A stretch of DNA of 64,000 nucleotides from assembly GCA_028673005.1 (NCBI GenBank), contig CM054118.1, positions 4,304,410-4,368,409 of the forward strand. Reading direction: 5' to 3'. This DNA is from Tanypteryx hageni (lineage: Eukaryota; Arthropoda; Insecta; Odonata; Petaluridae). Under the pieces are notes generated by a model that saw only the letters and a program-made list of their open reading frames with translations, was not told the origin of the DNA and did no database searches. This document shows, one piece after another, positions 23,893-34,149 of the stretch; the stretch's first letter is position 1; each line of letters begins with the position of its first letter. Position numbers and translations under genes: made by a program.

Positions 23893-26188
23893 CCATACAG
23901 CGACGTGAGGTACAGGTAGCGAAATACATGCCGTAAAAATGACAGGGAAAATAAATGATGAAAAGGGAACGTCAACTCTAATGGCGAGGAATGCTAAAGA
24001 GAAGGATATGAAGTGCATGAATTACCCTTTATATCGCTGGGTCATTTTACGTTTTCATTCCTTTGTTTATCCGAAAATCGAACTAATCCGCTACGCGTTC
24101 TTCTTTCTTTCTGTTGTGTCGTATTAGGTTTGCAATGGCATAAGACGCGTGTAAAAGCGAGAAAAGAACTAGCAGAAAACTAGGCAGAAGTCTTTCCATC
24201 TCAGACAAAGTCGAAAATATTTTTAAAACGTCCATTACACGATCTTAGTTGCAGGAATAAAAAACTCGCACTTTTTAACTCAAATTTGGCTGAAAATTGT
24301 AAACTCATTCAAAATTGAACTCTGTTCGGACATAATTCCGGTTAATGGGATGTAACTATGTAAATGCTCCGAAAATAAAATTGCGAAATTTATTTAATCC
24401 CATCCCTCGATTTGTTCTGTAAATATGTTTCATGAAAAGACCGTGTAAAGCGAAATCGTACAAGATGGGGGATGATAGGTTTCCGCATGATGTTACATTT
24501 GAACGCCGTCCTGAGTCAGCGTGAAACATTGCTACATTTTTATTAAAGTTACAGTCAGAATTCTTCCTTTTATCTTTTTTTGCAACCTCTGAGTCGAACT
24601 GAAACATTTTACGCTTTCTAATGACAGGACAACATATCAAAAGCGAGCTAAATCGAAATGTATGACCGCGCAATGCGAGTCAGAAAACGGCTCTGAACCG
24701 ATACCGTGTAAAGCGAAATCGCGCCATCCATGTGCTTTAACTTCGTTATTCAGACCTCAAATGTTATAATAAATAAACAGTTTTTATCGGGCTATTTGGA
24801 ACTATGTGTGGAGGCAACGATCGAAATTTTTAACACGAGGAAATTAATTTTAGATTAAAAATCAGAACTTTTTTCGCATGTAGACCCCCGTGATAAATTA
24901 GAGATAAGTTATCTCCTACCAATAAGAACAATAAAAAAACAACTCCTCCGATCCCCCTTTCCCTCCCGTCTATCAATCCATATCTTAACCCTTACTGACA
25001 TCTTACAACAGATCCCCACTCCACCCCCACTCCTCCTCCGGCCACCCCCACCCCACCCCCACTCCACCCCACCTCCTTTTCGCTTTATCTCCATGCATCT
25101 CTTCCTCCTCCGTTTGGCCGCCAGAGAGATCACGACTGGCCGTAAAACGGGCTGGGAGGGCGTGGAACCATTTCAAGGTCCGCTGAGAGAGGGAGAGAGG
25201 ATAAAGAGAGAAAGGGAGAGTGAGCGAGAGAGAAGATACGCATCGCAACGTCCCCCTATTTTTAATAAAAAAACAAATGAGGGATGGATCGCGTGCTCAC
25301 GGCTCTTTTGTCAACTTACGTTACGGCAATCGTTCGTTTTTTTTAAAGAAAACGATCGCTCCGGAACAACTAAATTCGATTCCTAATCCACTGTCGAGAA
25401 AAAGGAACCAAACCGGAAGCTGTGGACGGTGGCGCCGCCTGGGTGAGCGCAAACGGCTGAGTAAAAATCCGCGACGTTGCAACATCTCCTTAACTTCATC
25501 TCCTTTTTAACCTTATGAGGTATTTTTCGAGCAAAAAGGATTAACATCGGAATTGCAACGCGTTGGAAGGTATGGAGTATAAAGTCGCTCCTTTTTGTAT
25601 TCTTTTCTCGCGTCGAAGCGACGGTTCGGAAGTCTCTAGAGGAGTAATAGCGTCGACGCCGTCATTTATTTTTATTTCCCCCAATGACTAATGCCTCGAC
25701 GATTGGCATGATTTACTGACTGGAGATGCATTTGAGCAGTAGGTTGATTGGCAATTTCGTCCGATGCCTATTAATGCGATTGCGGGAATATTTATGGGAG
25801 AATGAGACTTTGACGGATAGGAGAAACAGTGACATAAGTACATCACGGCAAATGGTTCGAGGAGGGAAAATGACTTACCTCGCATCTCTGATGAAAGAGA
25901 CCGACCCTGAGACATATAGGACGGTGGCGTATAATTTTTTATGGACACACGAAAATTATTTCTAAGACGACGTCGGAATTTAATCCGTTATCAAACAACG
26001 CTTTAAAAAAAATTTAAACTGCTGGCGTCTCTCATGGACAATTTTACCAACTTATTTTCGCTTGACCTGTTTTCAAAGTGTATGAGCCTTTTTTTTACAA
26101 AGAATAATAAGGACAAGGCACCCTTTTCCTAAAGAAGACGTGTTCTGATATAAAAGCGACCCTTAGAGCACGTGTGTTCAACCTACTC
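23893..26188. other. No gene recognised
   Basis: AT-rich. The 18-mer CCGTGTAAAGCGAAATCG occurs twice (near 24442 and 24704) and may mark an old element. A C-rich tract lies at 25011-25076, and 25185-25235 is GA-rich. On the minus strand a good donor (GCGAG|GTAAGTC) lies near 25880, but no convincing exon could be built. Confidence 0.45.
25011..25076 (-). repeat. G-quadruplex-prone tract (G-rich on the minus strand)
   Basis: The minus strand has many runs of four to five G separated by short T/A spacers (for example GGGGTGGAGTGGGGGTGGGG), more than enough for a quadruplex. Confidence 0.75.
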
Positions 26189-26874
26189 TCCAGAATGTAA
26201 ATCGGCTTTTAATTTCGTCGTTGTGCCTGTCTGTCCGTCCCCCATATTAACTATTGAACCAATTCACCGATTTTCATGATACTTGGTGAAAATCTCTTGC
26301 TACATGGACCGAGCTCCCGAGGATAGTATATGTATATGTTGAAAGTCCCGGGTTCGATTCCAGGAATTATCCTTCCTATTTGATTTAAATAGGAAATCTG
26401 TGAAATCCGTCGTGCAGGGTAATTTTCTCTTGCACATTAAAATATCTTAGATTTGTAATATCGGTGCGGGATTTCTACTATTCTCCGAGGAAAGGAATGG
26501 ACATTCTGATTTTTATCGTAGAATTTTGCTCACCAATCGTATTTATTCCAATTTCGCGTAAATACTGGCGTTTATGCACTTTTCTCACTCATTACGAGAG
26601 TGTTGCCATGGCAACGACTATTGTTGGACTCGGATTCGTCATAGTCTAGTAGATGCATACAGGCGTTATTTTTGACACTCAAACACGCGCGATCAGTTTA
26701 GTTTTCCGTTCGAATGTATTTGTAATATTTTATAACGCTAAATTATGAAATTTGGGAACACAAAGAGCAACTAAACCCCGGTGATTTTAAAGCTGTTAAA
26801 GACAATATTAGTATTAAATAAATGATTAAATGGAAAGTAGTCATCGTAAGTTCCGTTTGGATCATCTTCGTTTG
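26189..26874 (+). repeat. Repeat B, copy 2 (686 bp)
   Basis: Same boundaries and sequence as 19676-20361. The offset is exactly 6513 bp at both ends, so there is no net length difference. Flanking sequences differ completely, so this is dispersed duplication rather than a larger segmental duplication. Confidence 0.9.
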
Positions 26875-27889
26875 TACAATTATTGAGTTCCGCAGTGTCT
26901 TAAGTGAACTATATCGAAGAGAAATATTTACGACAGACAGAGAAGCAAATCATTTCCACAAATATGTGATGTTTTTCAAAGTTTAAGCGCTCGAAGATCT
27001 ACAACGGAAAAAATCGTTAATACCTCACAACTACTTACGAAAGGGAATATTTTTAAAACCTAAGTTATTGACCAGGCTCTGACAAGTCTAGTTCATATCT
27101 AGGAGCAACTTCTAAAATCTACGCGCCAGGATAATTTCAATGTGATTCCATTTAGAATAATGGTTATTTAAATCTGTATACATCACATATGTACCATACA
27201 TATCAATATATATTTCAGGTACGCTAGACTGCAGCGCCCTTTCTAAGGCGTGGAAGAAACGCCACCTAATACAACCTCTAATAATTGAATTTGCTTATTG
27301 TTTTGTTTACTTTGACGACGAATACTGCTTTAAAGAATCGGTTAGGGAAATAACTTTTATTACACCAAGGTAGTTTGAACTCGGTAAGTACATTTTTAAT
27401 TCACATTGTTGAGGATAATATGTTTTATTGAATAAATGTGACGATAAGTATGTATGTATGGTTCATATGTATTGCATTGAAATACGTTTACAGTTTAAAA
27501 ATATTTTATCGCGATGGAACATTTCAGGGAAAAACGATCCTATCCAATATAGAAAAAAACAAACAAGCACGGACAGTAGGCCATGCATCCACGTGCATAC
27601 GAAATGCTGCAACCAAGGCCGTCTTCCCAACGATTTTTTTAAGAAGCCCTGTTTGAAATAAAGCGACCTCTTCGGGAATGGGGGTCAAATGAGGGACGTG
27701 AGAGAGGATCAAACGCGAACAAACCACGACAATCGAACGAGATAAAAAAGGAGCGATGGGATGACAGTCGAAAAACGTCTTCTTCGGGGCATGGAAGGAG
27801 GAAAAGGATCGGTACCAAAAAAAAAGGAAGTAGAACCGGAACGAAACAGCGAGGCCCACGAAGTGGAAGCGTATAAAAAAACAAATGAA
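26875..27889. other. No gene recognised
   Basis: AT-rich unique sequence becoming purine-rich towards 27700. No motif was recognised. Confidence 0.5.
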
Positions 27890-28400
27890 GATACCGGGAG
27901 CGTGAGGAGGTGAAGGTAAAAGAGAGAGATACGGAGAAAGAAAGAAGAGAGGGTGTTTTGTGGGGGAGGGGGCAAGAGAAAATGTAGAGAAAAATGGCAG
28001 TAAAAGAAGAAATAATGCATGTGAAAAGGGAGAGAGATGAGAAAAGGAGAGGTTGGAGAGAGGTAGATAAGAGGAGAAAGGGAGAGAAAAGGACGAGAAA
28101 GAGAGGGTAAAATAGGAGAGAGCGGAAGAAGAAGAAGAAGGGAGAAAGAGAGTGGAAGTGGAACATTAAAAGGAGGAAAATTAGGGCAATAACGGAGAGG
28201 GCTAGAGCAATAGAACGAAAAGAGATAAAGTCGAGATCGAAGAGGAATTGATTGTATTTTTACGAAGAGAAAAAAGACGAAGTAAATAAAGAGAGATGGG
28301 AAAAGAGTGGAAGAAAACATGAAAAATACAGATGGAGAATGGAAGAAAGTAGTGAGAAAAGATGGGAGAAATAGAGAAGCCAACACGGATTTAGATAAGA
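27890..28400 (+). repeat. Purine-rich low-complexity region
   Basis: GA-rich plus strand without a clear period. Long Phe/Ser/Leu ORFs on the minus strand are compositional artefacts. Confidence 0.8.
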
Positions 28401-28628
28401 AGACAGAATAAGTGGGGTCTTTAAAATACGTACATGAAGTTCCTTCAACTTCAGTTTTTACGGCTTGATGATGGCGATAAACGTAAAATTATTGGGCAGG
28501 AATATATGCGAAGATTAAATAATTTCCTGAGTTTCATTTACCGTGCATGTCCTGGTTCCTTCAGTGAATTTAATAAAAGAAAATGAAGATGGAGACAGTA
28601 GAAGAGAATGCAAAGGCTTAAAGGGGAA

Positions 28629-28868
<240 letters not shown>

Positions 28869-29207
28869 AGTCCGGAGCGTCTAGAGAAGGGTCGCTTTAC
28901 GCGCTAAGAATGTATGCGGCGACTCCTTGTGGAGTCTCTGAGTCTGCACGTACCGCCATTCAAGGCATCGGTTGTTCGGGGAGTCCTTTGGCGAACGTGA
29001 ACAGTTCTCGTGGGGTTTCTCATGGCCCGAAAAAAGCACTATATAACTCCATCAAACGGAAGCGAGTAATCGCTTACGTTTCACTCGAGTTTATACCCGC
29101 GATCTTCTGTTTTTTAGGTTTTCTCCCACACGCGTGTACGTGCGTTTCATTCCTGTTGGAGAGCAAAAATAGATGGGCTATAGCTACGATGTAATGAGGA
29201 CGATACA
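28869..29207. other. No gene recognised
   Basis: Mixed sequence directly after the microsatellite. The plus-strand ORF that continues from the repeat to 29194 shows no motif. Confidence 0.4.
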
Positions 29208-29370
29208 CAGTAAACTCCCCCACACAGGATTACAGGAATTTCGACTAACCAGAATTAACAAGAATTTTTATTTAGCGGCATTTCAATTAACCGGTATTCC
29301 GATTAACCGGAGATTCGATTAACCAAAATTTCTATGGACAGGAATTTCGATTAACCGTAATTTTTAAAAC
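29208..29370. mobile_element. Remnant of a pogo/Tigger-like end
   Basis: CAGTAAACTCCCCCACACAG is followed by several imperfect repeats of ATTTCGATTAACCGG. This resembles the subterminal repeat pattern of pogo/Tigger-like terminal regions. Only one end was found. Confidence 0.4.
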
Positions 29371-29403
29371 TTCAAAGTTTTTATACCTAAATTTATATGT
29401 AAC

Positions 29404-30493
29404 TGGCAGAAGTACCCGGCGTTGCTCGGGTTTAAGGTTAAGAACAAATAATCAATGCAGAGTATACAGAAACACTTGAAGTAGTTTCAAGTTGCAAGTT
29501 ATTTGACACAATTCAACGTTGTTCGGGTTTCTCATTCAATATTGATAAGATATATTTGAGTGTTAATCATTAAACCTTCTATTACATAAACGTCCTGTAT
29601 TAATACAATATATGAAATTTATCAAATATTCTTTTAACAAAAAACTTCAAATTATGATTTTATTCTCCAAAACCTCTTTAAAAACAATATTTTTAGTTTT
29701 TCCTTTTGGAGCAAATATAAATAGTTTGTAACTACTACCGACTCTGGAGCATCCAACAATAAGTTCACCATGTGCCATTTTTCTCTTTTTTTTCAACAAT
29801 TTTCGCACGGAATCAAACCCAGACACCTCATCACGCAAATCCTTCCCGCTAACCACTCACCCAATCAATTACAATTCATCTAACCAGTTTTAAAGTTACT
29901 TAACTCGCATGCGCGGTTCTTCCTAGTTCAAGAAGTCGGAAACAATTGGATATCCATGACAACCATAAGCTTTCGATTAAAAATGTCGAAATTTTGCTGT
30001 TAAAAGTGTAATTTAAGAAATCTTTGGTCGGTATTTGAAATTCGATGGTAGGAAAACAAAACTTCATTTATTTCTGCGTTCCTGGGTCTAAGTCTGGAAC
30101 TCGTTCTTTGGTTATTAGTAATTTTAAAGTCCAAATTAAAAGCTGTCTACACTCATTCCCGTGTTATTCAAATGGGAAAAATGAGAAGAGAAAATATTTA
30201 AAAAAATTAAAAGGCAAAGTCCACTTGGGGAGGCTCCACTTTGTGGAAAGATCCCATTTAAATGAAAATGAAACTTGTAAGTTTGTCTATTAGAGGAAAT
30301 TTACAAGTATCTTTTTCATTTAAAATTAAAAGGGTCAATCAAATCGGTTTTAAAATCCTACGACACCACCTTTCTCTGCACTGCGATTAAAATGATACAA
30401 TTCTCTTGCTTCTACGTTCTGTAGTTCTCGAGTTATAGAAACACACACGCAAACGCACGCACACATGCACATACATACATACTTTTATAGAGA
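29404..30493 (-). mobile_element. Non-autonomous Helitron-like element (1.09 kb)
   Basis: On the minus strand it starts TCTCTATAAAAGTATGTATG, preceded by A. It continues into a TG-rich microsatellite and TTTCTATAACTCGAGAACT. It ends with a stem (CCCGAGCAACGCCGGG) followed by TACTTCTGCCAG and then T. The end resembles that of 16139-16521 (CGGGTACTCCAGCTAG), with CCAG in place of CTAG. No Rep or helicase coding was seen. A tRNA-like segment (29804-29870) sits inside. Confidence 0.5.
29804..29870 (-). repeat. tRNA-like SINE head inside the Helitron
   Basis: The minus strand has an A-box-like TGAGTGGTTAGCGG (29846-29859) and a B-box-like GGGTTTGATTCC (29809-29820) spaced as in a tRNA promoter. 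The segment does not fold as a clean tRNA, so a SINE-derived RNA polymerase III promoter is more likely than a tRNA gene. Confidence 0.5.
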
Positions 30494-31189
30494 TTGATGT
30501 TAATACGCAGCACAAGATTATTATTTTAGCTAATGAACTGTTAATTAAATAAAATTATCGATAGGTTACTTTTACCGAGACTATTTGATATTTTTCTCAA
30601 GAAATCGGCGCAACAAACACTGCGCAAACTTTCTCTTAATTAGGTCACTGATTACATTAATACGATTATACCCACAGTTTGTCTCATAGCAGCAGTTTGC
30701 AGGAAGGGATTCGCGGTAGCTGGATGTAAACCCCGATATGTTTTAATGTCACAAGACGCTATATGCTTACATTTTGAGAAATGTCGCTTATGCATTATTG
30801 TTTATGACATCAAGTTATGCCACCGGACAACATTTAATCAATATTCACGCGGACATTATTCCAGTAAATTGACATTTAGTAAAAATCGACAGAAATAAAC
30901 TACCCTCCAAGCGATACTGTCCATTTCAATGACTGAGGTTTCTGTCCCAGACGGGACTCTATAGTGAAACTCCTATTTACCGCCACCGTTTTTCCATCAC
31001 TGATATTGGCATTACAGCGGAGATGTTGGTAAATCGGCATTGCATCAATAAAGACGAGTAAAAGTGAGAGTGAAGTGAAACGCAATACAAGAATAAACAA
31101 TACAACTCAAACTTAATAGTTCAGTGAAAGAATTAATCTCCAAATTGGTCATCTATGTAAATATATGTAAACATGCATATATTGACCAT
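30494..31189. other. No gene recognised
   Basis: AT-rich unique sequence. A 66-codon minus-strand ORF at 30900-31100 has no recognisable motif. Confidence 0.5.
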
Positions 31190-31437
31190 TATATTTTTAT
31201 TTTGTTTTCATTTTTATTTTTGTTGTGTTATCACCAAGGAAAAGGGGGTTTTTAGCTAAAGTTTTTCCCCCGAAACTAACAAAGTAATCATCAATGTAGG
31301 ATAAAAAAACAAACAATTATTCAAGAAATACGATATATGGTCTAAAAAATTGTATAAATTGTAAAACAAATGTAAGATTCGTGCTATATGTCATGTAATA
31401 CAATTAAGAAAATAAAGAATTTTGAATTGAATTGAAG
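31190..31437 (+). mobile_element. LINE 3' UTR with (TTGAA) tail, heavily 5' truncated
   Basis: A T-rich 3' UTR-like sequence ends in AATAAAGAATTTTGAATTG followed by AATTGAA repeats. This type of short-repeat tail is common on CR1/L2-group LINEs. No coding part remains and no flanking duplication was resolved. Confidence 0.5.
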
Positions 31438-31674
31438 GATTCCAACAGTAAAATCGATAACATATAATATTTTAGCGTCAAAACCATACAAGGAAAGGTT
31501 TTCCTGTCCTAATTTTAACCAACAAAACGTAACTATCCGCATTGCATTTCACGGTTCGCTTTCATTTTTTCAGACCGTATAAAATAATCCCGCGGGCCTG
31601 ACGTGGACCGTGGGACCTAGTCTCTCCATCCCACTCTAGAGCTTCGTACGGACGAATCCGACAGACAGACAGGA

Positions 31675-32373
31675 TTGCCAAATAACGTTTTTGGAGGTAG
31701 TGGCAGCACCTACAACCTCCAAATTCATCGAATTTTCCACTTCGGATTTGTTGACCATCACATCACTTTCTCCGAATACACACTTCGTATGGATATTCCG
31801 AAGCACGGGAGTGGGACAACCAAAGACGGAAATACTTTGCGCGGATTTTTCGAAAATCCTGCCAAGTCTGTAAAAATCACAGGCTTTGATGAATACTTAA
31901 TAAGACGATTTTCAGTTATTTTAACAACTTTATCAAGTGGTTTTGATGTTAATGCTAAAATGTTCAGGGAATATGTGAGGAAATGACTAAAATTTACGTA
32001 AGTTTGTACGAATGGTTCTACATGCTCGCAACCATTCATAAAATATTGATACACGGGGCAGACGTGATAGAATCCATGATTTACCCATCGGCCAGTTATG
32101 AGAAGATGTACAGGAAGCGAGACATAAAGATTATAGGAAATTTAGAGAACATTATACGGGAAAAACGTCGCGAAAGGATACCAATGAAGAACTCTTACAT
32201 ATGTTACTCATTAGTTCTGATCCTCTGACATCTAGCATAAGGGAACTACATAGAAAAAAATACATACAATGTCTAAGGAAGTTTTGTCTTCGATAAAAAC
32301 TACCAACGTTCATACTGTAAATACCAGATTTGATATGGAAGAATCTGACTATTCAGAAACAGATTTGGAATGA
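31675..32373 (+). pseudogene. Broken gene for a mobile-element protein (C-terminal part)
   Basis: Three reading frames must be joined. The first (to 31983) reads FFENPAKSVKITGFDEYLIR and SGFDVNAKMFREY. After a shift near 31984 the second reads KIYVSLYEWFYM and IHKILIHGADVIES. After another shift near 32072 the third reads LPIGQL, then a stop codon, then KFREHYTGKTSRKDTNEEL, LLISSDPLTSSIREL and an acidic end ESDYSETDLE before TGA at 32371. From memory, the HKILIHG...PIGQLSEEAQEARNKD-type block recurs in many uncharacterised repeat-encoded proteins of arthropods. I infer a transposon-derived protein and do not assign a superfamily. At least two frameshifts and one stop make it non-functional. 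Confidence 0.6.
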
Positions 32374-32626
32374 TAGCGTGGTCTTGTTTTTTGTATTTCA
32401 CTTATGTTAAAAGTATATTAGATATTATATATATGAGTACATATTATGTTCAATCTAATTTATTATTATGCATTGTATTTCAAAAGCATTTAACAACAAA
32501 AAATGTTTTAAATACGAAAATTTGAGAAAAGAGAATTCAAAGTAAAAATGAACAAATTGACCACTGTGCGGCGGTGCCGATAACGCTCATTCCTTTTAAA
32601 ACAATGTTTCAAAGAATCATCTATAC

Positions 32627-32957
32627 CAGTGGTGGGCAACCTTTTCTACGTGATGGGCCGCATTGGTGGCTGCGAATTCTTCGGCGGGCCGCATTCACAA
32701 GTTGTCAATTCTTCGGCGAACAAGATTAGATTTTAAATCGGACGTCAACAAGATATTTCGAGGATCACATCAGTGAAAATCACGTCAAAATTATGTTTTT
32801 AGGGTTAAAATTTCAATATTAAGTGTTTTATTTTCGTAATTTGAATGTATAAGATATGAATTTGGGTTAAATCTCTTTTTGGTCATAGCTTCGCGGGCCG
32901 CATAAAACGTTCTTAAGGGCCGCATACGGCCCGTGGGCCGTGTGTTGCTCACCACTA
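32627..32957. mobile_element. hAT MITE (331 bp)
   Basis: Ends CAGTGGTGGGCAACC and, inverted, TAGTGGTGAGCAACA match at 12 of 15 positions. The flanking 8-mers ATCTATAC (32619-32626) and ATTCATAC (32958-32965) match at 6 of 8. The GGGCCGCAT modules near both ends are shared with the copy at 51882-52183. Confidence 0.7.
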
Positions 32958-33069
32958 ATTCATACAGCCGCAAGAGGCGTTAGTAGTGGACATCTGTGGG
33001 TTCGACTCTGTTACAAAATAAAAGCTTCAAATTTCACTTTCCGACGCTCGCTTCGCTTAACCGACACTT

Positions 33070-33186
33070 TACACCTGATGTTGAGAAACAGTTCGGATTG
33101 CTGGGAGTTCGGATTACCGTGGGTTCGGATTAAAGAGGTTGCACAGTACTTGCTCTATATACTAAGTATATGAGAAAGTAAAAACC
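33070..33186 (-). mobile_element. pogo-like end abutting a foldback-family end
   Basis: On the minus strand CTGTGCAACCTCTTTAATCC begins a series of ATCCGAAC repeats typical of pogo/Tigger-like termini. Immediately to the right, TATACTAAGTATATGAGAAA (33156-33175) resembles the terminal unit of the foldback family at 60820-60840. Both are fragments. Confidence 0.4.
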
Positions 33187-33606
33187 TGACGAGATTTCGC
33201 TGGCCGTGGTCTTGGAAATATGGAAAGAGAGATATTTTTATGTTCCAAACCGCATCTTAGCATCGTAATACGACGCTTACTATTACCATAGTCACGCCAT
33301 TAACAACGCACGAGAACGAAAAAATCTTGAATGAGAGAGACGGAGACATAGAAGACGCCATAATGTTCGATTCGCTAGGATTTCTATCGCTTACAAAACG
33401 GACGCGTAGACAAACGCATCATAGAACCAGCGGGCACGCGAAGGGAGTTTTTGCATTACATCGAATTTCGAGGAAATTTGCATGAATAAATGTATACACA
33501 CATCCATTCTTTTGTCCGCCTTTTTATTTATTCACCTTCGCATTATGCGAATCGTTTTTTTCTTCTTCCTTTGCCTCTCGCACATACATTCTCCGTCTCT
33601 CTCCAG
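33187..33606. other. No gene recognised upstream of the possible exon
   Basis: Mixed unique sequence ending in a pyrimidine-rich stretch (33560-33604) that would serve as the acceptor tract of the exon at 33607. Confidence 0.4.
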
Positions 33607-33741
33607 GCTGCCCTGCCATTGCGTGACCTTGCCGTTCCTCTGCCTCCCGACCCAAAAGCGACATACATATATTCCGATGCACGGACTCCTGTTACGGTCA
33701 CGGGGCCATCTTCGAACCAGACGATCAATGCGTCGCTGTAA
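33607..33741 (+). CDS. Possible last exon of an unidentified protein
   Basis: A strong splice acceptor (TCTCCGTCTCTCTCCAG) precedes a 44-codon open segment ending in TAA at 33739-33741. The peptide is AALPLRDLAVPLPPDPKATY, then IYSDARTPVTVTGPSSNQTI and NASL, which has protein-like composition with two N-glycosylation sequons near the end. An AATAAA lies about 65 bp downstream (near 33807). I do not recognise the protein. The minus strand is also open here (a 195-codon ORF across 33543-34130), but that ORF has no motif and is probably a shadow. Confidence 0.28.
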   Translation, partial: AALPLRDLAVPLPPDPKATYIYSDARTPVTVTGPSSNQTINASL

Positions 33742-34149
33742 CATTCGTGACGCGGTTTCGCCGAGAGCTTTTGATTAATTAATCCGAATACGCGTGATGG
33801 AGAAAGAATAAAAGAACGCAGTAGTCGTTTGTCGATGATTCTTTTTGCGTGTTTATTTATTTTTATCGAATTTCGTTCGATGGACGCGTTTTTTCGAGAG
33901 CCGCGCAACACGATCACGGACAAATTTTTAATCGATCGACTCGTGCATGTAAACGACGGAAGTATTGTTGAAAAAAATAACTTACGATTCGATGGAGAGT
34001 AGTTACACCTCGTCGAAGAAATTATATTCCTCCTTGTTTCATTCACTTCGTCCGGAGTCTCTTTTCCGGATCGCTTTATTCGGTGGGCTCCTGAAATATA
34101 AGAGATAATTTCGTTGATGAATTGCCGCATTTATCCGAATATACGAAGA
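33742..34149. other. No gene recognised
   Basis: Unique sequence between the possible exon and the RTE element. It contains the AATAAA near 33807. Confidence 0.4.

Noticed and set aside
19951..26649. Identical 61-codon ORFs in both repeat B copies
   Set aside because: They are identical only because the copies are nearly identical DNA. The diverged copy at 18528-19106 does not keep the frame.
27639..28386. Minus-strand Phe/Ser/Leu-rich ORFs of up to 225 codons
   Set aside because: They are antisense to a purine-rich tract. There are no motifs, and overlapping frames are equally open.
29804..29870. tRNA gene (Ser/Leu-like)
   Set aside because: The A and B boxes are present but the acceptor stem does not pair, so it is treated as a SINE head.
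33543..34130. 195-codon minus-strand ORF
   Set aside because: There is no recognisable motif, and it is antisense to the better-supported plus-strand exon candidate.
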